64,000 nt of DNA, taken from Xestospongia bergquistia. Taxonomy: Eukaryota > Porifera > Demospongiae > Haplosclerida > Petrosiidae. Positions 11,601 through 24,186 of the stretch are shown here, in pieces. The DNA is taken from contig OZ014424.1 in assembly GCA_963965975.1 (NCBI GenBank), positions 4,092,001 to 4,156,000 on the forward strand. The letters are read 5' to 3'. The first letter of the stretch is position 1, and the number at the start of each line of letters is the position of its first letter. The notes under the pieces are model-generated. The model made no database searches and was not told where the DNA came from. It saw nothing but the letters and a program-made list of their open reading frames with translations. Position numbers and translations under genes: made by a program.

Positions 11601-14600
11601 ACAGAGTTACAAGAAGTTAAAGCAACTCTAGAAAGTTTGACAGAAATGCACATGGCTCGTCAAGAGAGAATAGCTTAGTAAGTTAGCAAACAACAAATGC
11701 TGTGCCATATAATTTATCAAGGAATCTCAATTTTTAATGTTAGTGTTTATTGACTGGTGTTCTGGTTTGTGTTCCATGTTGTTTTATGTATAGAACTGTT
11801 GGAACATATCTATTAGAGCAGATAGGACAAGTAGTTATAATGTTATCATACAGTCTACATCAATACTGGTAATAATACTGGCTAGTGATCTCTACACTGC
11901 ATAAATAGCATAATGGAATAAAGAGTCTTATAGAATGATATTGTACAAAGGTTGTTGTATATATTACTTTATATAGAGATTTTGCTATGCTTGTCTTCAT
12001 CTGTTTTTTATTATCATGACTAGAACTGTAGAGATAATCATCCACACATGATGGTGACACGCTTCTTGGTTGGAAAAAGAGAATTGTCATCAATAAGCTA
12101 TAATGTAACTTAAACAACTGCTTTAAAGAGAGAAGACATGAGCAATGGAGGCCTAGAGCTATTCCCTGAATAGTTATGTTAGAACTGTTTTGCCTAAAAT
12201 GATAGGAAAGGAGGTTTTTTGTTGTAAATAATAACTTTAGTAAGTCTGTGTCAAAAGATTCAGATAGTGGTCACAGAAGTTGTATTATTGATATAAATGT
12301 ATCATTATGACTACACATTGCTTCTATAAAATTGGGTACAAAAAAAATTTAATACATTGACAAAAAAATTAGCTCTATCTCTCTCTTTAGCAAACTGACA
12401 TAATGTTCTTTCTTTTTCCCACCTTTCTCAAGCTAACAATATTGAAATAGTTAGTATGTACTTGGCATACTTTCTTTAAAAGTGCGAGTATAGTTGATTA
12501 TAGCTATAACAGAACCAAACTGTCAACTAAATGTAATACAAAGTGATCTCTATAAACACTTGTGTAGTTTAAGGAACCCATCCAGTCCTTTCTAAGATCT
12601 ATTTTTACCTTTTATTAACTGGTCCACTGTGAATCTGAAAACTAACAACCCTTTGTGTTCTCATAACTAATTTACTAAAATTTTATATCTCAAGTTCAGT
12701 ATACAATCTTCACTCTTTTGCCAACCAGAGTGTGTGGCTCCCACCACTCAGGTAGTCAGGTGTGACTATCACTTTGACGCTATTTTGAAATGGAATTAGC
12801 CAAATCTTTGTATAGTGTAACAAATAATTTTCTGAACTCTCAAGTTAATTTGGACTGTGGCTTGTATTAATAATTCTCAACTTGTAATTTATGAATATTT
12901 TATTTTTATAGTGCTGTCTATCATGGTAAAATGGATGAGAATGAGCTCTCCAAGCTTTCTGAATCGGAGCAGGATTTAATACAAAGAATATGGCGATCTC
13001 AAGCCTTTTTTAAATCAAATTATGACAACGAAGTGACTCTAATGGCAGAACAAGTCAGAGAGGTTACAGAGGAATATCCTGTACTCATGGAGCCAGATAA
13101 CGTAGGGTTGATTGATCGTATATTGAACAGAAATAGACAAGATGTGAGTTTATTATCATTTTTATTTCAATGATCAATTTAATTGTTGTAGGTTGTTCGC
13201 GTAACTGCTCATCGAAGACGTCAACAAGCTAGACCAAATATAGGCCAAGCATTAGCTGGTCTTGCTAGAGAGCCACAAGGTGGTTTAGTAGATCTTAAGT
13301 AAACCACCATTTCTGAAGAGTGTCCTAGTTATTGCAATCAACATCATTTTTATAAGAGATAGAAGGGAATACACTATTAATTCCCATTTTCATGACTAAT
13401 AGTTATTGTATCATATTACTGTACTCTCTGTATTTCCCTAATAAAATGAATGCTTATATGTAATGTCATATTATTTAAGCTTTAATCTTTTAGATCCTAA
13501 TGCTGAGGCAGTACAAGCTGATCAACTGACTAAGGTATAGTACATTGAACACAACAGTGTACTTAACTTATTGTTATTAGATGTTAGGTTTAGATGGATC
13601 TTTCCAATTTTTGGTAAGTTAAAATTTCTTCATTTAAAACTAGACAATCTTCTATTGACTCATTCATATCTATTATTCCATTCCTCTATCCATTCATTCA
13701 TTCACTACTCAAATATTGGTCTATTATTATATTAATTATAGGAGCATGTAATGTGGATGTTGGTATTGATGACTACTCTATTAGTATTGTTCGGTATGTT
13801 ACAATATAATGATGTCATTATAATTATTATGATATTTACAGCATATATCCCTAATAAAATTGGAGAATTAGTTGCAAGTAGAATCTTTGCTTGGAACTCG
13901 GTAAGTAATAGACGTCTCCAGTCTTTACATTATTATGACTAGTATGTGTATCTGTATATATGTACATTTTTGTTATTGCTTTACTTAAAGTATCATGTTA
14001 CTACCACATACACAATTGTCACTATATTTTTGATTTTACTCTAACTAGGAATATGTAGATATGTAGAGTTTGCCTTGCGCAGTGATAGACTAGTTTTAAT
14101 GACAAATGTGACTTTGATCTCTAGTCTGTTCAGAATAATAGTAAACATTAGTATTTGTAACGTAATTTCTGTATACCTAGCTTTTAACTTAGTCTTTGAT
14201 CTTATTCACCTTCACACTTCACACTGCTCTAGACGTCTTATACACATCTTTTAACTGTTTTAAATATTTTGCTTTTTTTTTTCTTCAAGTTTATTACATT
14301 GCTAAATATTGAGTAAAAATTTTGCTGTGAACATAACTGAGCATGTGCTTTTGCATACCTGTGGTTCCAGGTTCCATTAAACCAATTATTGCATTCCTAA
14401 GCATGTCCAAAACACACACACACACACATAGGTATAATAGCTAAGGTGAGATTTTACTTCACCATTCAGATTACTTGTCTTGTGCTAAGCCACTCAGTAA
14501 TTATTTAATAGTTTTTATTAACATTAGTCAATTGACAAAACTATAATGTGTTAATTGTATCAAGTATAACTTTGTCTTGTCTTTTTAATATTGTAGGTCT

Positions 14601-17600
14601 GGGTTAAAAATTGGAAGGTATTGTTATCAACTTCAACTGGTTATATTGTTGTATTTGGTTGCGTTGTCGGACTCTATGTATCCTCTATATTTACTCCTTT
14701 TAATCTGAAGTGTACACAATATTTTATACAATTAATTGTTCCTTAATAATACAATATTTATAAGTATGGTGCTGGATTAGCTAAAATGGCTAAGTAAGTT
14801 ATTATAATTAATTAATATATGAATATTTAATAACTATATTATTGATCTAAATTTTATAATTCATTATTGATTTCATTTGTGTTTAGATCGAGGAGTTTAC
14901 TTGGCATTGCATACTTAGCACTGAAGGTAGAATATGATTTGGGCCATATGTTTTATACATAATCATTCCTGTGTTATAGATATCCATTCTACTTGCATTA
15001 GAAGCAGGTGTTTTCCCTCTTTTCTGTGGTTGGTGGATGGACATCTGTTCTTTTGTAAGTCCCCCTAATACAGTGGTTGCTATGGTAACCTGTCTTAGAG
15101 TTTAGTGGGAGCAAGTTTGAAAGACAGAGAGGAAAGTTTACGTTATGCTCCAGGTGGGTCTCTTTAATTTATACTAATTATACCTGGAAACTGGGAATGC
15201 TGCATAGAATACAAACTCTTACATCAAGGTTTCAATGTGGTTTGTGATCATTGTGTCTGACTCTTAACTTTATACTATGTCAAACAATTGTTTTCTTAAG
15301 AGTTATTTCAGAAGCTTATGAGTACATATTCTATAGTATTTATAGCAGAATTAATAGATTACTTCTTTATGATACTGGACACTGTAGGATCCACTCATTA
15401 TGTTGCTTTATTTATATAGTATATTACCATCCACTGACAACAAGTGTAGTTAGTAATTCCTATAACTGATTATGTTAACTGATTATATTAACTAATTATA
15501 TTAGCTGGTTATATTAACTGGTTATATTAGCTAGCTGGTTATATTAACTGGTTATATTAGCTGGTTATATTAGCTGGTTATATTGGCAAAATAGATGAGA
15601 AAGCATTTGAAATTTAGTGTTTTATTAACAAAATATTATGCATATCACAATAAATGATAAATTTTCAATTTGTCAAGTCACCAAATTTGACATTTTCAAT
15701 ATTATTATTATAACAGCCTTTGAATGTTGTCCACACACGTGCACATACAAACTGAAACCATATTTTAGAACAACCTCAAATTAATTAACAATTTTATATC
15801 ATTTTTAGGGACTGTGATGTTTTTACATTGGCTAGCTGGTATGATTTTTGTTTTCTATTTTGCATCGTTTGTGGTATTATTGCGAGAAATACTACGTCCA
15901 GGTGTTCTGTGGTTTTTACGTAACCTCAATGATCAAAATTTCCATCCTATCCAAGATGTAAGTCATAATTGCATTTCATAAAATATAGTCTATTATAATA
16001 TGTAATGTTTAGCTAATAAAAATTGTTACTAAATGTAACAATATAGAAATATTATTTGTGGATTTGTTACTTACAATGTACATTATATTTATATACATCT
16101 CCATTGTTGTCGTCATGTGGTATTATTAATGAAGACATACATTGTTAGAGTGATATTGGAAACCTTAGTTTGATTAATGTACTAGTATAATAATTGTAAG
16201 TGGGATATTATGGTCAGAGGGAGTTACTTGTACCAGGTGTTTAGGAAGTACAGCCCTGTGGCCTTTATGGGTACCAAGGCCACAAGCTGTTGTATGATAG
16301 TACACAAGCCAGACATCCTTGTTTAATAACAATAGTGAGATACGTCTGGGAAGCTATACTGATTTGAGTGGTAATCGTATTAGTACTTATGGTTAATGGT
16401 TTGTGGTAATCATTACTGACCTAGCCCTAAACTGTAAACCTGTTGTGCTAGTTCTGTGGATAAATACTTACTCTATTTAAGACTAATTGAGCTTTAATGT
16501 GATTGATATTTTATTCTGCAAATAAACAAAGTATAAAAACACTACATTCATATTTAACAAGTCTTGTCCACCAAAGAACTAGGAATTTTGAAGAAGTCTT
16601 TGATAACTTTATCTACTTCTCTTTGTAGATGATAGCCCAACCACTTCAACGTCATTTGAGGAGATTTATTATGTCAAATGTTAGTTGTTATATGTTTCCT
16701 CTAATACACATAATATTGTCTTTTAGATCATGTTTGGTGTAAGTATCCTGATTGTTCTTTTCATTCCAAGTCGACTTGCATTACTAATGTGGCCAAAATT
16801 TCTCCCCTACAATTTAACTTTAATGAGGTATTAAAACAATATCAAAGTAGATTAATATGTATTGTATATTTACCTCTAAATATACCTGTTGTATATGTTG
16901 TCTGGTGTATAAAGAGTTGATATTAATACTATTGGTTTAATACTGGTTTTTATGATGTTATTTAAAAAGTGGGTTATGTACCTTTACTTATAAACTGTTT
17001 GTTTAATCTCTTTTGTTTAGTGATATATTACTTATGATCTGGTAAATAAAATTAGCTGTGTACATCTGTGGGTAGTTAAATTATATTTGTGCCTTTAAAA
17101 GTCACTTATAACATTTGAAATAAAACATTTTGAAATGGAATGTGGAGAATATTATTCACTTTATATGAGATTTCTGGTTTGCAACTTTCATAGCTAGCTT
17201 TCTTGTTTTTTTGATCTTTTGATCAAACCATTTCTCAATAGCTCATTCCTAGCCAGTAATAACTTTGGGTTAGTGGTCATCTCTGTGTGAACAGAGTATA
17301 GTACATAACATGTGGTCTAACTATTATACGACTTCTTAGTGTGTATTAGTGTACTATATTAGTAAGATGTCTTGGTTCTTTCATTTTAACAGTTCAACAT
17401 GTCTTGATATTAAATGTTATTACTCTCTCTACTCTAGTTCTGTAAGTCCTATTAGAGAAGTTCAGTTGGAGCTAATTCTTTTACAATTTGTCATCCCTAC
17501 ATTACTTGAACATAGTAATACTCGTGCTGCTATCAAGGCCTCTGTTAAACAATGGTCTATTTTAATGGCTAGAATATTGTGAGTATTATAGACCAGTTAC

Positions 17601-20600
17601 ACACATGTACTATATAGCCAAAAAATTGGGCAATGTTTTCAGATTCACTAAAAATTTTCTGACACATCCACTATTGTATTAATAAAAATCCATCGATTAT
17701 CATTTTACCATTTTAAACCTCTGTTTATTATGTAAGACAATACTGTTGACTGCCTGTATAAATAGACAATACATGAAAGACAATAGTCTACAACAGATTT
17801 ATGTAAAATAACAAAGTACATCTGAACTAACCTTGAATTACGTATATGTCTGTCATATACTATAACCTTTTTTGACTGTAGTAATCTGAGGTCTTATTTA
17901 CTTGATGAACCACAAACAGGGGTATGTTAAAATGTTATAATTATGTATGAGGAATACACAATATCTAAAGTATTGTATACTTTTTATATATTATAAACTA
18001 AGTCGTTAAAAATGTGATTACAAATACAGATATTATTATACATTGTAATAGTTGTGAGCAAAGTAGAAGGAATGAAAGAGTTGATGTTGCTTGTTGAATT
18101 ACTAGCTAAGTATATTAATGCTTTAGTTGTATATAGGAATACTTACTAAATATTTTATTTTGTTTTCTTTAGGGAAATGTTATGGATATGCATGGCAAAG
18201 TTATTCAGGCTCTCCCTTATGATCCTAATTGGGAAGGTCCAGTTTATACCGGCCCTAATCAAGTTCTAGGACCTGGTTTTCCTCCATTCAAGCCATATTT
18301 GAGACCACGATATTTTGGTTTAAGAGTAAGCTTGACCTCCCCCTCAGTATTAGATCATCTAATTATGCAGTCACCTGTGGTTAAATCAGTTAGTACATTT
18401 CCCCAATATTTTAGAAGGAAAGTCCCATTAACTGTTGGTTAGGGAAACTTTAGATATACGTTGGCCTTGTTGACACCTATGTAACTAGACCACTTGACCA
18501 CTAGTGATTGAATATAGACAATAACTTAGTAATGATAACAACAAATAACATTCTACATGTAATTACATGTACATCAATAATCACAGGGGCTATTTTGTTA
18601 TTGCTTTTTTTTTCACAGATGATAGGATTCATATGTTGTACTGTTCTTAGTATTTTGACTGTTAGTACATTCTTCCTGATAGTTCCTGGTAAGATATTCA
18701 AAACAATAGGCATGTTTCTCTGTTAACAATATATTGTAACATTGTAACTAGAAGGTTATATAATGTAATGGCTAATTGCACCAAAAGTGTGCCCCTTCTT
18801 TGAACTTTGAGACTGGTAGTCAAGTATTGCATCACAATTTCTGCCAGAACAAAGGTTGTAGTGCTTAGTTTGTCTGTTACTAAAAAATCTATTTCAGTGA
18901 TTGCTTTGATAGTACTAATGCAAATGGTTTTGTAATAGAATGCACCTGACAGTAAAGACTAGAGATTTAGCTATAGTTGTGGACAATGGTCATGCATGTG
19001 ACTGCAGGGTACATTAATGGTCAGTGCATTCAGAATAAATTATTAGTTGATTGTATGCAATTGACATGTCATCCAAAAACAGTCTATTTACCATAGTACC
19101 ATTATAACAGTCTATTTACCATAGTACCATTATAACAGTCTATTTACCATAGTACCATTATAGCAGTCTATAAAGAAATTATGTTCTTCAACATTATTTG
19201 GTTAATTCAAATAATACCACTTCATATTATCACTTCTTTTGTTATCCAGTTTTTTTAGGACGTCTGTTAATGTATTCTGTGGGAGTAGAGTCTCCTCCAG
19301 ATATATATACTACTGCTATAGGATTCTATGTGTTATGGATACTTGGTAAAGCTGGGACTGCTATTATAATGAAATCTAAAGATGGTTTATTGGTAGTCAC
19401 TAAACAGCTGATACTTTGGTTGTATCAGGTAATCCCTCTCGTGTATGTGTGTGTGTGCATTGTGTGTGCATGCATGTGTACATGGAGTATTGAAAGTTGC
19501 GTGTCCTCAATTAAGAAATTGACCCTTAAATTAAATTAGAGAGAGAGGTTCAAATTTGTGCTACTAATTGATAGTGACTAAAATTGCAATAGATGAACAC
19601 AGTCCAAAGTCCAAACAGGTGTTGAATTCTTTGTAATTATATTAAAGACTGTTTGATGTCTAAGTACTTGTAATGTGTAGCTACAAGCTGTTTGTCAAAT
19701 CTACCACTTATCCTGTATCTTATCACAAGAGAAGTCTGTTGTCTAATGATCTTATTCCACATTAATCAGGACTCTACATATAGTCTAGTTCACACAAGTG
19801 ATTGTATAGTGTAGGCCATATTCAAATACCTGTTTATCTGGAAATACTGTATAATATATACTAATGTTACTATGATGATTGTATTACAAAGTGATAACGT
19901 GATGCACAATTCTACAATGTCTAACTCAAATGTCAATGTCTATAACATGACATGGTTATGTTTTGTCTGTTTTCTGTAGGGAATGAAATGTGTGGTGGCT
20001 GCTTTCCTTCTATTCGTTGTCATTCCTTTATTACTTGGTGATCTTGTTAATTTGCTCATTATATCTCCCATAAGAGTACCAATGAATAAAACTCCCATTG
20101 TTTATTATAGTACTGTAAGTAGTAACGGATGGTTTGTGGTTTTATTACTACACATGTGATGTTTACGTAATTTGTTTTGTAATTAAGAGAGCCACAGTGT
20201 ATTAGAAAATGTCAAGTAAACACTTGAGGAATATACTGCTATTGTTTTTTAGTTGTTTTCTTTTAATATTAGTCAATAGCTACAATTTTAAAAAATGAAT
20301 TTTTATGTCAAGTACTCAAGTTTCATTACAAAATGACTAAATAGTGACACTTAGTCCTTTGTCACAGTACTTTCTATTCTCTCTCTCACACATACACACA
20401 CTTTTTTACAGGAATGGGCCCTTGGTTTACTTCATATGAAATGTTCTTGTGGTATCATTTGGTTAACAGACACTTCATTTAAAAGGACTTTAGATCGACT
20501 CTATCAACGTGGAGTCAGAAATCTTAGTTTGACTATGGTAATAACAGAGGTGGCTTGGCCTGTCATCTCCAACCTGTTCTTATGTATTGTAATACCATAT

Positions 20601-21543
20601 GTATTCTTCATTGGAGTCTTATATACAACAGGTAACTAGCATATGAAACTGCTATATAGTCAAGTTATATTGTTACTCCCAGTTTAACTGGTCAGATATC
20701 ATGTGCTTAAGAAACTGTTGGCTTCTTCTCTTGAAAAAGGACATGTAATTTACTGATTCCTTTGAAATAGGATATGTTGATATTACAACTATCTTTGGTA
20801 TTCATGGATGACATCTGTGCTTTGTCTGGTTTAACCTTAATTTATTTATTCTGCCTCTTTGTCCATTTGTAATCTGCTACAAGGTTTCGTTTTCAAAGCC
20901 ACATTGTCATGTATAGGAAGATTTTATGACATCTTATAGGAGGCACCTGTGCTCTATATAGCCCTTTTTATTTGATGTCTTTTCTTACTATAGGATTAAT
21001 GTCTTATTCTACAAGTTACATTTGGTATCGTTATTTCTATTGTGTGTTCTTTATTATGTTGATCAGTTTGAGTTTAGTGTTAGTTCTTGTCAAACAATCT
21101 TCACGAATTTATACCAATGTTAGAAATCAACAGTAAGTGGATCAATAATGAATCAATAATAAATCAATAATGAATCAATGATAAATCAATAATGAATCAA
21201 TAATGAATCAATGATGAATCAATGATGAATCAATAATGGATGATGAAAGGATTGAAGTACAGATACAGATAGACATATTATAAATTGGATTTCTTTCTAG
21301 AACAATTCTTAAGTGAAAGTAATCCACTTTAATATTCGGGTTACACTAGAAAATTGTTTTCATCATTTGATAAAATCTAGTGAATAATTGGTTTTAAGTA
21401 AACACCACAAGTGGCTAGCCAATTCTTATTATTGCCCATTCTTTAGGTATTTGATTGGACGTCAATTAGTAAACTATGGTATGTCTGCATCAGATGAGAG
21501 GTCACAAATGTCAGTGCCAGAACAAGAGACAGGAGAACAATAA
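5635..21543 (+). CDS. MARCHF6: E3 ubiquitin ligase MARCHF6/TEB4 (Doa10 family)
   Basis: ER-membrane RING-CH ligase of ER-associated degradation. My 32 exons: 5635-5665, 5887-5983, 6039-6071, 6343-6383, 6488-6631, 9342-9414, 9886-10189, 10791-11082, 11512-11677, 12912-13143, 13192-13298, 13480-13534, 13581-13613, 13742-13793, 13842-13900, 14597-14677, 14765-14793, 14887-14926, 14980-15054, 15099-15153, 15809-15957, 16629-16679, 16727-16827, 17438-17578, 17882-17921, 18173-18325, 18619-18688, 19250-19428, 19980-20114, 20412-20631, 20994-21132, 21447-21543. The sum is 1157 aa in one frame; human MARCHF6 is about 910. An N-terminal RING-CH (C4HC3; ICRVC, HPCMC, CELC) is followed by many membrane segments. 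[15 protein letters not shown] and [14 protein letters not shown] are hallmark family blocks, and the C-terminus carries [10 protein letters not shown]. The extra length is a hydrophilic loop in exons 7-12. The exon 11/12 junction is ambiguous: 13279 joined to 13494 also keeps frame. Confidence 0.93.
7584..7835 (+). other. Unrecognised 83-codon frame in MARCHF6 intron 5
   Basis: An ATG-initiated open frame with protein-like composition: a charged, aromatic-rich first half ([35 protein letters not shown]) and a hydrophobic second half. It does not look like random AT-rich translation, which is usually full of Ile, Tyr and Asn. A possible donor (GTAAGA) sits near 7789. It may be an exon of a nested or captured gene, or a relic. 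I recognise no family. It lies about 100 bp from the inverted-repeat element at 7941-8932. Confidence 0.3.
7941..8932. mobile_element. Long-inverted-repeat DNA element with captured helicase fragment
   Basis: About 266 bp at the left (7941-8207) is repeated in inverted orientation at the right (8667-8932); conserved blocks include GTGTAGCCAG, GGTCTGGTCAACTGTAAGTA and GAGTTCAGCAGGCTCCTTTG. The same 9-mer TACAGCAAA abuts both ends directly (7932-7940 and 8933-8941), consistent with a 9-bp target-site duplication as in Mutator-like elements. A second shared 9-mer, TATCTCCAA, lies just outside (7921-7929, 8948-8956), so the exact ends are uncertain. The roughly 460-bp centre has no transposase; it holds a piece of a RecQ-like helicase gene. 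It looks non-autonomous and of the Pack type. Confidence 0.7.
8400..8609 (-). pseudogene. RecQ-like helicase N-terminal fragment inside the element
   Basis: Sixty-nine codons from an ATG at 8609 read as the start of a RecQ-type DNA helicase: a Q-motif-like region ([15 protein letters not shown]) followed by Walker A ([12 protein letters not shown]) and LLPWIFDEI. The frame then stops, with no helicase motifs Ia to VI after it. In full-length family members a hydrophobic VVVSPLxSL-type strand follows, and it is absent here. The fragment lies wholly between the inverted repeats of 7941-8932, so capture is likelier than a nested gene. Whether it is transcribed is unknown. Confidence 0.7.
9115..9219. 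mobile_element. Small MITE with perfect 17-bp inverted ends
   Basis: The ends TAGAACAGAATTAAAGG and CCTTTAATTCTGTTCTA are perfect inverted repeats 105 bp apart. If the outer TA is the duplicated target site, the element resembles Tc1/mariner-derived MITEs. The interior (GCTATGTTTTGCTGTTACTT and TTTCACGCGTTATGCG) codes for nothing. It lies 120 bp upstream of MARCHF6 exon 6, beside an (AT)n tract at about 9284-9308. Confidence 0.65.
10221..10571. repeat. 19-bp minisatellite in MARCHF6 intron 7
   Basis: About 18 units of a 19-mer, typified by CCTTATTACATGTACATGT alternating with ACTTATTACAGGTTCATGT, so the higher-order period is 38 bp. The unit contains the palindrome ACATGTACATGT. Because 19 is not divisible by 3 and the unit has no stop in any forward frame, all three forward frames stay open. 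The open frames here are therefore repeat artefacts, not genes. Confidence 0.9.
11239..11402. repeat. MITE-like repeat, second copy, MARCHF6 intron 8
   Basis: Same family and orientation as 4419-4567. It begins TTAAAGGAAATAGTACTGAG and ends CAATGCCTTTAA. The two copies share the central CAATCCTTTTATGGAAAATG and the TTCCAGTGTTAT block. It lies in the intron between MARCHF6 exons 8 and 9. Confidence 0.7.
11678..12911 (+). other. MARCHF6: MARCHF6 intron 9
   Basis: A 1.2-kb intron with no supported gene. A short open stretch (11795-11870) begins after an AG and ends at GGTAATA, but it would put a stop in the MARCHF6 frame and has no recognisable family, so I treat it as intron. Confidence 0.5.
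15465..15590. repeat. 14-bp tandem repeat in MARCHF6 intron 20
   Basis: Roughly nine diverged units of a GGTTATATTARCT-type motif (TGATTATGTTAACT at the left edge, TGGTTATATTAGCT later). Non-coding. The remainder of intron 20 up to exon 21 at 15809 is plain AT-rich sequence. Confidence 0.8.
17118..17300. repeat. Dispersed repeat family 2, copy in MARCHF6 intron 23
   Basis: Shares ordered blocks with 58240-58450: ATTCACTTTATATGAGATTTCT, AACTTTC, ATAGCTAGC, AAACCATTTCTC, CATTCCTAGCCAG and CAGAGTATA. Both copies lie in introns in the same orientation. It has no coding content, and I cannot assign an element class. Confidence 0.65.
19080..19168. repeat. 28-bp tandem repeat, three units, MARCHF6 intron 27
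   Basis: Three nearly identical head-to-tail units that begin CAGTCTATTTACCATAGTAC. They lie about 80 bp upstream of exon 28. Confidence 0.9.
21140..21238. repeat. Short tandem repeat (AATCAATAATG) in MARCHF6 last intron
   Basis: About ten units of a 9-10-bp motif (AATCAATAAT, AATCAATGAT) begin just after the exon 31 donor. Non-coding. Confidence 0.85.
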
Positions 21544-21845
21544 CTGTTACTATAATGACATCACTTTGTTTGTAGTTAAAACTTAAAAGATATCTTGTTA
21601 CTAAGTGTCTGTTAATAATGACAGCGAGTTTTTAAGGTGTAATTTTCCTTCAATGCTTTCTTTGCTGTTTCGCTGTTTGGTTATGAAATTAGGGATTGTC
21701 TAGTCTAAGTGTCTTCAAGAAACTATTTTATTTAGTTGGGATGTAATTAAGTATAATGCATTGAGCAATGAGGAGCTGAGCATGCTCATATTATTGCTCC
21801 TAACAAGTGACGATAATAGTGTGTAGATCATACATTAATAACTGT

Positions 21846-21851
21846 AATAAA
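21846..21851 (+). terminator. MARCHF6: Polyadenylation signal of MARCHF6
   Basis: AATAAA lies 303 bp past the MARCHF6 stop codon. The cleavage site would fall within a few tens of bases of the SNRNP27 stop on the other strand (21914), so the two 3' UTRs probably overlap. Confidence 0.55.
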
Positions 21852-21913
21852 TGAACACAATAATAATATAAAAGTAATTAATTGTTTTTGATAGTAGATG
21901 GACATGGAACACA

Positions 21914-24186
21914 TTATTTCATAGGATCTAAAGGTCTATTAAAACCGCCTCTTCTGTTCATATACTGCCTGTACAACGATAATATACAAAATCAGTACTG
22001 AGTAAAATAATTAGATTAAAGGGGAGGAGTTGTGGGTGGAGCAAATTAATTAGCAATTGTCATTTAATAGGGACATTGCATAGGATTGTTGTTAATACAT
22101 GCATGGATATCGGCTAGAACTGAGGGTGTTTTCTTATCATACATTGTTACATTAGTTTAGTGTATACAAACTGACCTATATTTCTTAGATATTTTAATAT
22201 TGGCAGCACTGGCATTACAAGACCCAGGAACATGTTTACCCTAAGTGAAAACAGATCCACAATTAATGGGAATGTGTCTAAAAATAAGAATATCTTCTAG
22301 TTCTTGATTGGTATCTATTTGTGTGTTGTTATCATGTGTGTAGACTATGTACTATTATTTAGTTCAGGTCAATAGTAGTTATCCAGGTCATCACTACATA
22401 CTGTTTATTTACTTAGCTTCCTTCATCCTATTAGAACTGAAACTACTTCACTTTATCTTTAATGCTGTTTGATTATCAGAGCACTCCATTAACAACAAGT
22501 AGTACATATTAATACAACCAATAACACACACATACACCCACAGAGAAAAAGAGATCCTGCTATTATAATATTGGTAATACTTACCTTAGTGGTATTGAAT
22601 TTAGCAAATCCCATTACTTCCATCATAGCCTTCTGTTCATCTATAAATGACAATTATTAACAAACAAACTCACACTATATTAATACTAACCATCTAATTC
22701 TTCTTCTTCTTCATCATCATGTTCATTTGGTGGGGGTGGTGACCTGAATTAAAATAAGATGACTTAAGTCATCTGTGTCTATGTTTTTCATTAACTATTT
22801 ATGTATATTAACTAGATATAAAACATTTAATGTAAATTCTATTACATTATCAATTAATGCTCAAAGTGTGTCAGATAGAAAAGAAGGCTTGCTTATGCAT
22901 ATAACATTTTAAAAATGCAATATCATTTAAACAATGTAAAGTGGGCGTGGTTTTGTATGAAACACAAATTAGGGGTGTGTAATTATCACCAATATTGTGA
23001 CCATACCTTGATCTATCCTTATTTCGTCTGTCTCTGTGATAATCTCTCTCACTTCTGTCATACCCTCCTCGTCCTCTTGGTGATCTGAACCAATACAGTG
23101 ATATTAAAACAGATGCAATATAAAATGACACTTAAATTATTAACACACTAAAACTCAGTCTCGACCTCAAGAACACTGACCTTGATCTGTGTCGACGAGG
23201 TGATCGAGATCGGTGTCTGTGACTAGGAGAACGAGAACGAGAGTGACTTCTATGTGATCCTATAATACATGATAATATGAAATTAATTTAGCATTACACA
23301 TTCATAAAAATAAAAATTAGATGATCATTATATCAACAAAATACAGCATATTTGTGTTTATCATCTGTACTATGACCTGAAAAGAAGAGAGATTGCCCTT
23401 TAAGTGGAATAAATCATAGAATGAGGTAATGGGTTGGATATGAGCTAGACTATCTTTCTCACTGATTCATACAACAGATTTATGCTTAAGAGGTTCTAGA
23501 GTGAAATGGAGGAGTGGTACTTAGGTATGGAAGATGATGAAGGATTCCTCTTTTGGGATTTTAAGATATTAACTTGACTATTATTATTTATTTTATTTTC
23601 CTATTTATTTATTTATTTATCTATTTATCATGTAACTCTCTTATTACATTAGAAATAAAAATACTTATTTATTAGTTATAAACAATACAATATTCTATAC
23701 AATGACTACACATGGTATATTATGTGTATTTATGAGGGTTGATCCCTGCCAAAATTAATAAAGATTGGTTATGCTACCTTTATATTGTTCAAGACATTAT
23801 TAAGCCCTGAGGCCTGATACTAAGAGTGCATTCTACTTACCTCCACTTGATTTTGCCACTAATCACCTCTTGTGTGTAAAATTAAATAATTTGGTGTTTG
23901 TTTGTACAACTTAAAACCACGCCCACTAATCACTATTGTATTATTATGTGTACATATATCAAATAAGTACCTTTATCTCTTTTATGAGACTTTCGATGAC
24001 TTTTCTCACGTGATGAGGATCGGTGTCGTCGAGAGTGACGATCAGAGCTACCTGTAGACCAAAACCAAATTTACTAACCTCAAAACATATTCATATATTT
24101 ATTAAATGTAGCTAATATATGGCTACTAATTAGAAGAGCCACAATCTATTACCTTTAGGAGGTGATCTAGATCGACTCCTACCCAT
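21914..24186 (-). CDS. SNRNP27: U4/U6.U5 tri-snRNP 27 kDa protein
   Basis: Component of the spliceosomal tri-snRNP. Eight exons: 24186-24153, 24051-23971, 23259-23181, 23084-23007, 22743-22691, 22640-22585, 22240-22176, 21968-21914. All joins are GT-AG and in phase; 166 aa, against about 155 in human. The N-terminal two thirds are an Arg/Ser-rich domain starting MGRSRSRSPP, with a short acidic run (DDEEEEEL) before the conserved domain. The C-terminal domain has MEVMGFAKFNTTKGKHVPG and ends KYRQYMNRRGGFNRPLDPMK, the diagnostic family tail. Extra small exons in the 23260-23970 intron were looked for, and none fitted the phase. The gene converges on MARCHF6 with 370 bp between stop codons. Confidence 0.94.

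Noticed and set aside
23840..23870. Possible extra SNRNP27 microexon between exons 2 and 3
   Set aside because: Borders look like AG and GTAAG, but the 26-nt length would shift the frame between exons that already join in phase.
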